Origin: Psococerastis gibbosa
Lineage: Eukaryota; Arthropoda; Insecta; Psocodea; Psocidae
Length of the DNA stretch: 64,000 nt
NCBI GenBank assembly: GCA_963971405.1
Contig: OZ020490.1
Location: 1,488,001-1,552,000 of the forward strand
Direction: 5' to 3'
Position 1 is the stretch's first letter. Each line of letters starts with the position of its first letter. Below the pieces are notes generated by a model, which did no database searches, was not told the origin of the DNA, and saw only the letters and a program-made list of their open reading frames with translations. A program made the translations under genes and the position numbers. Positions 1 to 10,830 of this stretch are shown here, piece by piece.

Positions 1-57
1 AAATTTCGACCATCACAAAGCTTTCCTTATACTACGTATAAATTGGAAAGCAATAAT
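1..57 (+). repeat. Family A dispersed repeat, terminal fragment
   Basis: The window opens inside a family A copy. It shows the conserved terminal block (TTTCGACCATCACAAAGC, then TACGTATAAATTGGAAAGCA) also found at the right end of the copies at 6811, 47517, 49668 and 59465. Noncoding. Confidence 0.75.
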
Positions 58-65
58 GTAAGTGA

Positions 66-531
66 ACTTCTAAAAGTTTCATCATTCCCCCCCCCCCCCA
101 ATTTAGCAACCTAGCCCATTTTTCAAATATTTATTTAAAAAAATTCCCCTGGGGTGACCCCGGGCCCCTGTTTCCAGTGTAGATTATAAAGTGAAAAATC
201 AAAAGAATATTGTTTGCCAACAATATCCGTTAAACTCCAACATTTCAAAAACATGTTGCTTGTTAGCTGTAATATTCTTCATCTGTGAAATCTAAACGTA
301 ACTGCTTTCAGAATAAGTAAATTCCACTATTTCGGGCATAGGCTATTCTTTCAAAACAATTCCCCCTTCAGCCACACAAACCCTCCCCTCGAGTGCCTGC
401 GCAAGGGATATTAAGATCATGCCCCCTAATTAGAACGGCTTTCCTATTTTTCTACATTTTTATGAAAATGAGGGGGGGGGGCACCAAATAAAGCACCGCC
501 CTCCTTCGGAAACCTATCGCCACGCCACTGG
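66..531 (+). repeat. Family C dispersed repeat, ending in GCCACTG
   Basis: Noncoding sequence matching 60370-60893 in the same orientation. Shared blocks are the CCCCGGGCCCC segment, the Met-free stretch around AAATCTAAACGTAACTGCTTTC, the TATGAAAATGAGGGG run and the end CGCCACGCCACTGGTC. A reverse partial copy lies at 61611-61800. The copies contain long C or G homopolymers. It is probably a non-autonomous DNA element whose end reads CAGTGGCGT in reverse complement. Confidence 0.6.
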
Positions 532-960
532 TCACTGTTGTAGGGCCTATATTGATGTTGCATGAAAACTGTATTACTATATTACGGAACAGTAGACCAT
601 GGGTGAATGTATGGGCCAGGAATCCGGTATTAACATGTAAGCGTACTTCTAAAACTAAAAGTTTCGTCATTAGCTATGTTCATCATCATCAGTGGGACTG
701 TATAGGCATTATAAGATTGTATCTTAGAGGCTGTTCAGAAGCAGCTTCTATAAGTCCACGAAGTGCCATTGATGTTGTTGACCGCAGCTGTTGAAACTTT
801 TGGAAGTCCGCATTCAAAACAACTTTGTCCCGGATTCTTCGGTATTGTGTACCTAATACGGTAATAACCTATAATTTTATAATTTAATTAATAATTAATA
901 ATTGTTATTATGTTGTAATTGTAATGACTGTTGGAAATAAAGTTATGTTCTAACGACAAT
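532..960 (+). other. Unassigned stretch with a possible polyadenylation signal
   Basis: No recognisable gene. The open frame at 552-794 has no family resemblance and is interrupted. AATAAA occurs at 936-941 shortly before a change of sequence character, which would fit the 3' end of a decayed LINE, but no coding remnant is visible upstream. Confidence 0.3.
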
Positions 961-1397
961 AACCTCTTTTAATTAATTAATACGCCAAGATTCACCCCCG
1001 CTGAGTGGGTGGGCCGGCGGATTGTAGGAGGCAAACCTAGGTGATTCTAGGGGAAAAAGAAGGAAAAAAGTAGATGATTTGAGGCAAATAAGAGGATTTT
1101 TAGACGGAAATAAGGCGCTATAAAGAAGCAAATTACAGGGAAAAAGGAAGGTAAAATCTCGATGAGTTAGCAGGGAATTTTCGTCTCATAGGAAGATAAT
1201 GACCGGACAATAAGCAGCAAATAAGAAGCTAAACTCAAGCAAAGGCAGGGAAATAAGAGGTAAATTCTAAGGAAAAACGAAGCAAATAGGGGTTGGGCAG
1301 GGTTGGGTAGAGCAGGTATATACCGCGTATCATTAACTAAGAGGCGAATAACAGGGCAATCGCAGGCGGAACATCGGGTTCACAGCGGACCATTTCC
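961..1397 (+). other. Purine-rich tract, no gene
   Basis: About 1020-1320 is strongly purine-biased on the + strand, with loosely repeated blocks such as AATAAGAGG, AAGCAAAT and GGGAAATAAG. It may be a decayed tandem array or the 5' part of the LINE remnant that follows. No conserved coding signal is visible. Confidence 0.4.
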
Positions 1398-2408
1398 TTG
1401 TATTTATCCACTAATAGGAAGCTAATATTGAAAAATTTCTGTCATGAAGCGGGCAATTGCCGCCGAAAAAGAATGGAATTCTCTTCTTCTGTGCCCTGCT
1501 TTTCGCCCGATCCTGTCTTCTTTTTATCGGCGAATATCAGAAAATGTGCTATACGGGATGACACGGGGCTCTGCTACTCTGCAAGGGACTGGAATGAGAT
1601 ACAAAAGTTTGTGACTGAGGATTTACAACATCTTAACACTTGGTTCCAAATCCATGGCCTTACAATTAATGTTAGTAAAACCTGTTTTTTGCCATACAAT
1701 CTAAGAACAGGAAGTATAGATGAGCCCCTCGAAGTGAGATGCCACGCGTATAATTGCGACTTACAAAATCCAAATTGTCAATGCCCAGCTATCACTAAAG
1801 CACAAACGACGAAATACCCTGGCGTCCACTTCGACAGTGATATGAAATGGAGCAGCCACTCAAAATCGATAAACGGAAAATGTCGAAATTTTTTAAGACA
1901 ACTTTTTTACCTCCGCACGGTCTGCCCTCAAAAAATTTTAATCCAACTATACCACTCACTTTGTGAATCTCGGTTAGCGTATGGTATCCAAGTGTGGGGT
2001 GGGACCTTTGTTACAAATTTAAATTCACTTGTAGTTACCCAAAAATACCTTATTAGAACAATAGTCAAAAAACCTAGAACTTGGCCATCATTCCCCCTCT
2101 TTGCGTCTCTCGGTTTATTCCCGCTGCGGCACTTGTTCTTATACAAGACATTGCGAATTTTTTACTCTATCAGTGGGGACATGTTACAGAGACCCAGACC
2201 AGCAAATACTAGAAGAATTGAGCACCTTGTAGTACCAAGGGCATACATAGCAAATTTTACCAAATCCAACCAATATATAGCACCAAAATTATTTAACTTA
2301 CTTAATATTTGTCCTGGGTCGCTGTCAATAAATAAATTTTCCAAATTCGTCCGGGAATGGCTGATGAGACGGGAGGAGGTGGAATCTTTATTTGAAATAG
2401 TGGGCTAG
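1398..2408 (+). pseudogene. Non-LTR retrotransposon reverse transcriptase, C-terminal part (CR1/Jockey group)
   Basis: This 336-codon frame resembles the second half of a LINE reverse transcriptase. After about 45 unrelated residues it reads into an IRDDTGLCYS block, standing where LINE enzymes have the catalytic YADD/FADD motif. DLQHLNTWF and LTINVSKT follow, then the thumb motif YPGVHFDSDMKWSSH and the LYHSLCESRLAYGIQVWGG block. The fingers and the APE-type endonuclease are missing, and the first residues are probably not the native start, so this is a 5'-truncated copy. The frame stays open to a normal-looking C-terminus and is followed by a 3' untranslated tail. The catalytic Tyr/Phe-Ala is changed to Ile-Arg while both aspartates remain, so activity is doubtful. 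Confidence 0.8.
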
Positions 2409-2595
2409 ACTGTTATGTGTTTACGAGAGATCTGTTATTAATATGTAAGTGTAGTTTAATAAGTTAAATTAAGTCTAATTGATTTTTTTTTCTTTTTTCT
2501 TTAGTTTTAGAGTAGGGTAAATTGTTGTAGGTCTTCATGTGGGGCTTTACAATTATTGTATTTAAATTGTATTTAATACATTCATTCATTCAGTA
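2409..2595 (+). mobile_element. LINE 3' tail with short ATTC repeats
   Basis: AT-rich noncoding sequence following the reverse transcriptase remnant. It ends in TTCATTCATTCA, a short simple repeat typical of CR1/Jockey-type 3' ends, which lack long poly(A). Confidence 0.6.
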
Positions 2596-3480
2596 TTACC
2601 ATCCCAAGGCATGATTTTTGTGAACCCATGTACCAGTGGTGGATACAGAGGGGGGGGGGGGGGTCATGACCGAAGGGGTGGCAAAATGACGATGAAAAAG
2701 ACTGCATTTGTTAACATTTAAATTTAAAAAAACATATTCAATATATTTATAAGCATAATACACAGCGCCGGATTTACCACCAATGGGCAACATGCAGATT
2801 TTGAGCATTTTGGAAGCGGCGCTGGTGAGTGGTGAGCGCGCAGTAAGATGCTAACGCGCACGAAGTAGCGGCGGCCGCCGCTCACCGCTGTGTGAGTGAG
2901 CTCTCAGAAAATTGTAATATTTTCTCATATACCCATACCATACCCAGCAAAGGTTTTAGGGAGGGTTGTGTCGGGGGGCGTAGGGACGGCAGCTTGTCAT
3001 ATGCCCATGGGCGGAGAAAACATAAATCCAGCCCTGATAATACACAAAAGTGAAAATTGGGCGCCAATTTTTGAATGTGTCGTGTATAAGGTACATGCAT
3101 ACCGTGGTCGTGGTTAAAGAAATATTTATATTATATTTATAAGAAATGTTTCAGCCTGCATGAGCTGTATCAATGTTTTAATAGTTTTTTCCAGTGTCTG
3201 TAGGAAGTAGGTAACGACCTAAACAGCTACATGTTGTCGTATCAAAGCCGTAGCCAAGGGAGGGGGGGGGGGGGCGGTAACATGAATGTCTTCCAAATGA
3301 ATGTCGCAACTCGCATAACGAAGTGACTTATTTTCATGATTTCATGTATGTAGCCGCTTTGGCTCTATAAATCCATCAAAAATACTCACATTTATTTTTT
3401 TATTTTTTATGTTTACAGTTTTTTGGCATATTTCATATTATAATTTTCTAACTGTCAAGTAGCCTTAACCCTTTAAAAAT
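2596..3480. other. Unassigned, contains G-run fragments
   Basis: No gene seen. Two long G runs (2650-2664 and 3261-3273) sit in contexts resembling the ends of the short G-run inverted-repeat elements at 37722 and 58005, for example the AAAGCCGTAGCCAAGGG block at 3245-3261. Confidence 0.35.
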
Positions 3481-4470
3481 GGTAAATAGTGACATCGAAT
3501 TATAGTAGAATGAAACCCATTGCAAATAGATGATAATGTGGCAGAAATCAGAGGAACAATAAATTGCGGGTGATCTGTGGTCGGGAAGTAGGTGGGGGTG
3601 GGTTTTTAACTTTTAAGGGTGAAATACTGTATATGTTGATTTCTGGCAAAACGACAAGTCCTATGGGAAGACGTCAAATACCAAAAATGTAGGTAATAAG
3701 AAGATCTACAACATTTGTGGTCACGTTTTTTTCACATAATCCCAAATTTTATGTGAGAAATGCAAAAAATCAAGCTTTTGGTCTTTTATATCTTTTACAA
3801 AAAAAAAATTTTCCACGAAATTTGGTGAAACCTTAACTTCGTATGTTCTAAATACACTGTAAAATTTTGTTAACATTAATTTTTTCACCTTATATTTTGA
3901 CTAAATGTCGAGATAGCACCCTATAATTTTCAATCGAAAAATCACATGCCAAAATATCGATTTTTTTTTTAATTTGGTGAGTATTTTGTTCGTTGAAATC
4001 TCTACTTTCTGATGGTCTAAAACACAATAGACTATACACTACTGTGCAAAATTTTCTTGAAAAAATGCGAAAAACGATATTTTTAATATTTAGTAGGCTA
4101 TATAGGCCCTAGCCCGGTCAATTTAGACATCCGAAATTGCAATAATTCGCACGTAGCTGAAAATTTGCAGGACTGTTCAAAACACTGTTATAAGTTAAAT
4201 CTAAACTATGAATCAGATCAGATCCCTATTTCTTTTAGGGAGATTCATCTACCTATTGAGATGGCGACCAATGTTCGACTTTCGGAAAATTTCTTCACAA
4301 CTTTTCAATTCATGACCCCCTGAGCCTAAAACCACCCTCCGTTCAAAATGTTATATATATATGCATGTATATCAATTTTAGGAAACACTCTAACTTCCGT
4401 AATAGCCCAGGGTAGATAATTTTTTTAAGACATAAAATTATAGTAGCATGAAACCCATTGGAAATGGAAG
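3481..4470 (-). repeat. Family B dispersed noncoding repeat, copy 1
   Basis: This stretch is the reverse complement of blocks in 15247-16440 and 35150-36600. Shared blocks include GGGAAGTAGGTGGGGGTGGG, TTTCTGGCAAAACGACAAG, the TTTTTTCACATAA segment, GAATCTCCCT and the purine-rich GGTGGTTTTAGGCTCAG block. No coding frame survives in any copy. It includes half of the CCGGTCAATTTAG element (around 4110) that is complete at 15059-15246. Confidence 0.7.
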
Positions 4471-5059
4471 GTAATAAATAAATAAGCGTTTATTTGCAAA
4501 CAGACAAAGTCCAATAATATGGAAATTAACTTAACTTACTTAACTATACTTATTGTAGGAAATGATGCCCCAGAGGTTGGCGACACTGAGAAGGCGGTGC
4601 GTCAGTTGTTGAGAGATGGCGGATGGTGTCGGAACGTTTAGTTGCCCACAATAAAATGTGTTTTTGTATTTTGTATTAATAAATCTTTAACTCAAATTAA
4701 TGTGTATTTACTCCTATAAATTCAGAAGTGGGATTCGTGTTAAGTTAACTTTGTGAACTCGGCTTTAAATAAGTGAAAGTGATTGTTATTGAATTATAAA
4801 TGAAGAAAATATGTTATGGACAGCGGTATGCACTGCAGTCGCAGGCGCGGTCGAGTACACTTGGCTCACTAGAGTTGTGTGATGAGTGGTAGGTGAGACT
4901 ATAATTGAGGCCGACGATAACTGAGGCTAGTGTACGCAACTTGATAAAAACTGTAAGAAGACGTTCGTGACCATTGTGTTTGCTTTAGCTACTTCCTCTT
5001 TGCTAAGTGCGGCTGGTGAAATGACCTCGTGTGAGTAGTCTAAATTCTAATGTATTGAA

Positions 5060-5212
5060 ATAAAGACGAAGTATAAAGACGAAATATAAAGACGAAGTAT
5101 AAAGACGAAGTATAAAGACGAAGTATAAAGACGAAGTATAAAGACGATGCATAAAGACGAAGTATAAAGACGAAGTATAAAGACGAAGTATAAACACGAA
5201 GTATAAACACTG
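5060..5212 (+). repeat. 13-bp minisatellite, about 12 units
   Basis: Tandem copies of TATAAAGACGAAG, with a few variants (GAAA, GATG, AACACG), lie inside the miniature LTR element. Thirteen is not a multiple of three, so every frame is open and gives an apparent 13-residue repeat on the - strand. That apparent protein is a by-product and not a gene. Confidence 0.9.
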
Positions 5213-5266
5213 TAATCGGCAAACAACAGCTACGACGTTGAAAGGATCAGTGGTGAGGGGCCTAAA

Positions 5267-5347
5267 ATGACAACTACAACTGCTGAGTACATGAAGGAGT
5301 GGTGCCCAGGGTCGGGACCAGGCAGGACGGCCGATTGTAGGAAATGA
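5267..5347 (+). CDS. Short frame at the end of the TRIM interior, possible gag start remnant
   Basis: A 26-codon frame begins ATGACAACTACAACTGC, just before the right LTR, and terminates at TGA inside that LTR. It may be the surviving start of an ancestral gag, fused to the LTR when the interior was deleted, or may be chance. No domain is recognised. Confidence 0.3.
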   Translation: MTTTTAEYMKEWCPGSGPGRTADCRK

Positions 5348-5504
5348 TGCCCCAGAGGTTGGCGACACTGAGAAGGCGGTGCGTCAGTTGTTGAGAGATG
5401 GCGGATGGTGTCGGAACGTTTAGTTGCCCACAATAAAATGTGTTTTTGTATTTTGTATTAATAAATCTTTAACTCAAATTAATGTGTATTTACTCCTATA
5501 TTAT

Positions 5505-6102
5505 CATAATTTACATGTGTGATACATAACTATTGTACAATTATAATTATAAGCACTGTATCGTACATCTATTTTACAATGAGAAGATTAAGAGTGAACA
5601 GCCCGTAGGAAATTTTGGTACCACAGAGCAAAAAGAGAATAATTTTTTAGAATAGTTCAATTTTTGTCAAGTTGTCAACACACATTGGGAGATCCTTGAG
5701 GGTCGGCAGCAGGTATACGAGCGAAGGGTGTGAGTGATGACTCATCATCTGATATATTTACGACCCTCTATGCCTCAATAACAGCCGAGTTCCTATATTC
5801 CTTCATCCAGCCAAAAAGCAGTGGCGTGCCGTATCTTCCAGGCCGCAGTTATAGCAGTGGCGTCTCCTTACATTTTGTATTCTTTATGAGAATACAAGCC
5901 GTAGAATGGTGTTTTGACATATGTATAAACACATGTGAAGCATGTTCCAATAAAATTATGATTTATGATTGCATTAAATGTCTACCATAATTAAAAAGGC
6001 AATGATATGGGATGTAAATAAATGTATTGACTTACAATTTTGATATGTACAGTCACGTATGAGAAAAAGTTTTTGCTTTCCTGTTTGTTCGTAATATATA
6101 CA
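5505..6102. other. No gene recognised
   Basis: AT-rich sequence. An 86-codon frame at 5730-5990 has no family resemblance. The block ACAGCCCGTAGGAAATTT near 5599 recurs in reverse complement near 7495 and loosely near 6612, so a small repeat end is present. Confidence 0.3.
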
Positions 6103-6335
6103 GGGTGTTCCAGACCACCCGGACACCCCCTATATCTCGGTTATTACGAGGAATTTTGAAATGCGGTAAAAATCTACGATAACAAAGTCAAGATTGAACT
6201 ACCTTATGGTGCAATCAAATGTTTTTTTCGGGGAGTCCGAAAGGGGAGTTTCAGGGGGTCATAGGTGGTATCTCGGAATTTTCAAATGCAAAGGTATAAC
6301 GTATTGCATATCAAATGAAAGCCCTGTGAGGGATA
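6103..6335 (+). repeat. CAGGGTGTTCC-type repeat end
   Basis: Begins ATACAGGGTGTTCCAGACC and continues with CCCTATATCTCGG. This is the characteristic start of a dispersed repeat common in arthropod genomes. No matching second end is seen, so it is a fragment. Confidence 0.5.
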
Positions 6336-6545
6336 TCCTTTTCATCCAGAACCCTTAGGACTCTTTTAAGGAGTATAGCCTCAAAGAATTGGCGCAATGT
6401 GGCCCCATTGTTTTTTAATCTACTCAGTGTGTCTAATAATCTGCTGTTGTGTGCTACAGCCTTTCCGGATACCAAAAGGTTCTGGACGCAGGATATCCTT
6501 TTCATCCAGAACCTTGAGGACTCTTTTAAGGATTATAGCCCCCCC
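6336..6545 (-). pseudogene. Duplicated fragment of a Jockey-like reverse transcriptase
   Basis: Two short antisense pieces (about 6341-6393 and 6485-6545) both encode a version of FEAILLKRVLRVLDEKDI. They closely match the FEAIILKRLQKILDEKDI segment of the Jockey-like element at 26330-26420. This is the region just before the conserved F-G-F-R motif of the fingers domain. The two pieces are nearly the same, so the fragment was duplicated locally. A C10 homopolymer interrupts the right piece. Nothing functional remains. Confidence 0.7.
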
Positions 6546-6810
6546 CCCCCTCAAAAATTTGGGAATTTACATCAATCCCGGGAAATAGCAGAGCTCAAAG
6601 CAGGCATTAACAGTGTACAGCCCTTAGGGAAATTGGAAATTAAATTTAACATTTTATTTATTATTTAATTAACTAAGCAAGTTCATAAAGATTTGGCCCA
6701 CTTAAGTTCTAGAAGACTACTTCATGCATCGTATAATAAAGTATTTTTAATTTTTGAAGTTCTAGTTTTTTCATAAACACGATAATAATTTATACTCGGT
6801 AATTTATAAT
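6546..6810. other. No gene recognised
   Basis: AT-rich spacer with a TTTAATTAACTAAG stretch. No coding or structured element is seen. Confidence 0.3.
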
Positions 6811-7474
6811 ATGCAATGCGTTTCACCGTGAATTTTCTATCATTGAAAAAAAAAAACACCTTTTTTCCACAAAACCAAATAGATTTTTGCGAAAGCAACC
6901 TGCTCGGTTTCGTTACTCAATTAAACACATAATTCATGTCTGAAGGTAGAAATCATCGATAGAAAGGTTTCGCAGAGAAATTATTTTTTAGTCATTTTTC
7001 ATTCAAATTTAGTTATTTTTATTTTTTTACCCCCAGACAGAAACTATCAAGGGGCAAGCGACCCCCCCCCCCATATTGTAAACATTAATGGCGACTGCAA
7101 TATACTGTATGTGAATTTAGAAGAAATCGTTGGAACCGTATTTGAGAAATAAATTGTTAGACGTTTTTTTGGAGATTTTTGAAAATAACCCCCCCCCCCC
7201 CAAATTGAGTAAGCCCCATTTAAAAAAAATAGTCTCGAGGTATGATTTTTGTAAACCTACATACCAAATATCATCAAAATCGGCCGAGTAGTTTGCCCGG
7301 AAATCGATGAACAGACAGACAGACAGAGCTACAGACAGTCATTTCGTAAAAAGATTTTTTTTGGTTCCTGAGACCTCAAAACGTGTAAATCCGTTGAAAT
7401 CTCGAAATCGAAAATTTCGACCATCACAAAGCTTTCCTTATACTAGGCTACGTATAAATTGGAAAGCAATAAAA
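6811..7474 (+). repeat. Family A dispersed repeat, 5'-truncated copy
   Basis: Carries the family A order of blocks: ATGCAATGCGTTTCACC, the CTCGGTTTCGTTACTCAATT block, CATCGATAGAAAGGTTTCGC, CAAGGGGCAAGCGACC, GAAATCGTTGGAACCGTAT, a short CAGA microsatellite (7312-7335), TTTTTTGGTTCCTGAGACC and the TACGTATAAATTGGAAAGCA end. The outer left part (GAACCGGTCCG block) is missing. Noncoding. Confidence 0.8.
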
Positions 7475-7576
7475 GGTACTAAATATCGGGCTGCCAATTT
7501 CCTACGGGCTGTTAATTCTAAAAGACCGCCGTTATGGCAAAGAGAGGGAAGGACTGAGACTGGGCGAGCACTAATT

Positions 7577-8224
7577 CTAAAAAACACTTAGAAAGGCCTG
7601 TCTGATGTCGTTAGTCCGCTCTGCAAGGGTGTACCGTGGTGAAACAATTTCGCATAATAAGGCTTCCTTGTAAAACCTCTCGAGTTTTGGCACCATGACT
7701 GAACGCCAAAGACTCTGGTCCCTGGTAACTTCAATGACCTCTTGCCAATGAGGCGTGTATATGAAAAGGTAGCACTTATTCACCTTCAAAATGTTCAGCT
7801 GCCCCTGTATCTGGTAGTGCCAGTAACTTTTTGGTTTAAGCTGGACGACACCTTTTTCGCCAAGTTTCAACATTGCAGTCTTCTTCTGCCTGACAGCATC
7901 TGCCAGCGACGTCGTCTCAGCTTTTGTGGCTGCCCACAAACATTTTATCTCCAGTAGAGCATCCTCTCCACAAACTAATCCGTCGGGCGAAGCAGCGAGA
8001 AAGGGATACGTGGGATCAACAAAGAGACCACATTTTTTCACTTTCTTGCCGTTTTTGCAGCAAAATATTTCCCGGGCCAAATCCTCGTTCGTTTTCCCAA
8101 ACTTTACGGCTTGAGTCCGTGAAATATCACTGTACAGGATCGACTTCACAGTGTTTCGGGTTGAGGTCGTTGGCCTTAAGCACATCACTTTACCAAAATT
8201 TGAAGCAGTGAGGCGTTTCACCCT
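7577..8224 (-). pseudogene. YqaJ-type exonuclease domain of a Mutator-like element, after an in-frame stop
   Basis: The frame is the direct in-frame continuation of the transposase exon; only TAA at 8227-8225 separates them. It reads RVKRLTASNFGKV and then has the parts of a YqaJ (lambda-exonuclease-like, PD-(D/E)XK) nuclease: an Asp in AASPDGLV, the Glu and Lys in LLEIKC and a Gln in YQIQGQLNI. These are the metal-binding and catalytic positions of the fold. There is no convincing ATG, since the apparent first residue is a GTG codon inside the conserved RLTASNFG start. It is therefore the C-terminal domain of the upstream protein rather than a separate gene. YqaJ domains fused behind this transposase type are known in arthropods. 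One nonsense codon either inactivates the fusion or would need read-through. Confidence 0.75.
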
Positions 8225-10130
8225 TTACACCATCCAATCTTCCGAAAGGTCTTGACCCATTGTCCTCAACTGTAATTCTTCCGGATCAACAGAACTCAAC
8301 TCTTCTAGGAAACGCTCTTTACTCTGACGCAACTGCGATTCTGGGATATCTGGAATATCCTCAACGTCCCCGTAATCTTCATCTGGACCTGCTTCTTCTT
8401 TCCACTGAGTCGGTTTGCTTCTTTTAAACAGTTCTCGCCGTCGCCTGTTATGTTCCGTTCTTAATTTTGCCCGTGAAACGTATCCCTTCGTTCTACTCCC
8501 TGGGGTTCGAATGTTACAAATACGCCGTGCGACATCTGCTAAAAAGTCACCCTCGTTAAATTGAAGACATGCGGCTTCCATTCTCATGTTGTAACTTCCG
8601 CGAGCACCATAAAAAATTCTCTTGCCACCAATTAATTTATTTGCTAGGCTATTGAGTTGTTCGCATAGATTGCTGTCAACATCAAGCAAGAGTGAATCAG
8701 CATGGTGTGCGACCCTGGTCATCAATCTTATCAAATCATCAGCTAGGCCAGATTTTGTCATCACATTGTACAAGCTGGACTCATTTACGCCTTTCTCTTT
8801 GCAATAGTACTCCAGGCAATCATGATGAAGACCAAGTATGTGTTTAGGGGCATTTAAAATGTCCTTGTGCAATCCCTCACAACGAATTGATGAAAGGCCA
8901 GCTGCATTTTTCCAATGCTTAATCGCGCCTCTCACAGCCTGGCGAAAGCGGAAAACGTTGGATGCTAAGGCTTTTCGCTCTGCTATGGGGAACTTAGTCG
9001 CCTTCAAAAACCCACGCAAGTGGCCGTCCATATTTCTGAGTAAATGGTTGCGGCATTCCACTTTTTTTATTGCAACGGTAAATCCGTACGGCTGTGCCCC
9101 TAATAGACGCTTCATAACACTTGAATCCCCATCACCAATGAGCCTCGTGTAAGCAATGCCTTGCGTCTGTATGCTCCGCCGAAATCCCTCAACAATTATA
9201 TCAGCTTCCATGGCAGTTGAGGAACGTTTCCAGTTCCTAAAGCATTTGTGGGGCGCCTTCTTCCCCGTTTTTTTTTCTCTACAACACAAGGAGCAGAACT
9301 TATTACGCGTGCCCACAAAAACAACTTTCCTTGTCCTGTACCCAATAATTGACGCCATCCCCGACGACGAATTATATTTCGTCTTATATGACCTCTTAGC
9401 CCACATTCCATCAGCCACAACTGTAATAAAAGGAGTGCCATCTGGCAAGACGTCTCCAGCTTCTAAAGCTAACTGTTTTTCTTCAGCCGCAGCTGCAGCC
9501 ATGGACTGAGAAATGCTAGCTCCAATTCGCTCGGACACTTTCAGTCCCTCTTTCATAAATTTTCTCTCACTCATGAAAGGGATGTTCAACGCAGCAAAAA
9601 TTGGTTCAGCGGCTGCAAAGCCCACACCACCAGATATCACGCCGTTCACCAAATTACCTTCGATGTTTTCATCGTTAGGCTGAAGGGCGTATTTTCTAGT
9701 GGAGTTGCACATGCGGCATTGAAATAGCAACTGCACCGTCATTATGCTGTGCTTTTTTATGGGCACCTCCCTTATGAAGTCCATGTCAGCAATAGTGCAC
9801 ATGAATGGTTTGTGCACGTCATTTTTTAATTGGGTGAAGAGGTGAGCCAAGTTAACAACCCTGTTGCCTGGTAAAGTACCAGTTGGCAAAATTGTGTTGG
9901 GCTCATCGGCCCCGATGGACTGATTGCCAACAGTCTCATTAACTGGGTCCTCTTCCTCCATAAGAAATGGGCTGGGCTCATCGGCCCCAATGGATTGATT
10001 GCTAATGACTGTCTCATCAGCTGGGCCCTCTTCCTCCATAGCAATTGGGCCAGCAAGATTAAGGCTGTCAGATACGTCGTCTGGCGTGGATGTTAAAATA
10101 ACACCTTCTCTTTTAAGATAATTATCAACC
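8225..10130 (-). CDS. Mutator-like transposase, main exon
   Basis: The exon carries a long open frame of about 630 codons. After a repeated acidic N-terminal segment (MEEE...NQSIGADEP occurs twice) comes a cysteine pair (CRMCNSTRKYAL), then FITVVADGMWAKRSY with the first likely catalytic Asp, FCSLCCREKK...HKC, and IGDGDSSVMKRL with a second acidic cluster. A downstream Glu lies in SNLCEQLNSL. This matches the Mutator-like (MULE-superfamily) transposase domain of arthropod elements, which cuts and joins DNA at the element ends. The exon begins at a clear acceptor (TTTTTTGTAG, 10140-10131) and the frame runs without break to TAA at 8227-8225. Codon phase joins exon 1 at 11379 exactly. Terminal inverted repeats of the whole element were not found. 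Confidence 0.8.
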
Positions 10131-10537
10131 CTACAAAAAAGTAATAGACATAAATATAACAGCAGTGAATATTGTATAAGCTTACACCATGGTTTGATTA
10201 TACTCTACTGTTCATGCAATCACAATTGGGGATACACATTGTATATATTGTAGTTATTTTTTCGTCTCCGAGGTAGAGACTCAGTTTCTGGGCCCAGTGT
10301 TCTGCCAATCAGACGCAATGGTCGGTGCTGACCCAAAGGTCGTTGAACTGTTTAAGTCGTTGGTCTCTTTTCGGTGGTGGAAGGATTAGCCGCTAGATAT
10401 TTCCACTTTGCATTGCCTGGGGTACGCCCGATCGTAATATAATAATAGGACTCGTAAATGTAGTGACGAACAACACTTAGTCTACTTGTTTCAATTTCAC
10501 TATATTTACTGCTCAAATGCAAATGCTAATTTCAGAG

Positions 10538-10830
10538 TAAGGCACTATATACCCGGGTATTGTCATCCGCCATGTTGTATCCTAATTCCTATATGGTAGG
10601 TATTGTAAGAAAAGTAAGAGGTTGAGAAATATTGAAAAAACTAATACACGTTTTAGTATTTTTTTATTAAACACTTCCCTAATTGGTAGCACGTTTTTTT
10701 TAAATAATAATAAATAAACAACGATAAATTTCTAAAAACAAATAGGTAAACACCCAATGCTTGGCTTATACACCAGACTTATAATGGATATAATGTGGCG
10801 GATGACAATACCTGTCTAATATAGAGCCCT
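10538..10830. mobile_element. MITE with about 37-bp inverted ends and 9-bp target duplication
   Basis: Left end AAGGCACTATATAC then GGTATTGTCATCCGCCA; right end, in reverse complement, AGGGCTCTATATTA then the same GGTATTGTCATCCGCCA. ATTTCAGAG flanks it on both sides (10529-10537 and 10831-10839). A 9-bp duplication is characteristic of Mutator-superfamily insertion. No coding capacity. It lies inside the predicted intron of the Mutator-like transposase gene. Confidence 0.8.

Larger units (their letters stand above)
4554..5500 (+). mobile_element. Miniature LTR retrotransposon (TRIM-like), identical LTRs
   Basis: Two 165-bp direct repeats (4554-4718 and 5336-5500) are identical by eye. Both begin TGTAGGAAATG and end in CTCCTATA, and TTAT flanks the unit on each side (4550-4553 and 5501-5504), as expected for a target duplication. 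The 617-bp interior encodes no gag or pol. It contains a primer-site-like TTCAGAAGTGGGATTC just inside the left LTR, a 13-bp minisatellite and a 26-codon frame. Each LTR has AATAAA. Size and lack of proteins fit a terminal-repeat retrotransposon in miniature that needs enzymes from elsewhere. LTRs end in TA rather than the usual CA. Confidence 0.85.

Noticed and set aside
5003-5368. Apparent 121-residue repetitive protein on the - strand
   Set aside because: It is the translation of the 13-bp minisatellite and LTR edge; every frame across such an array is open.
5730-5990. 86-codon frame
   Set aside because: No family resemblance, no flanking gene signals, and a length expected by chance in AT-rich sequence.
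8838-9509. Open frames of 104 and 117 codons on the + strand
   Set aside because: They are antisense to the Mutator-like transposase exon and mirror its codon pattern.
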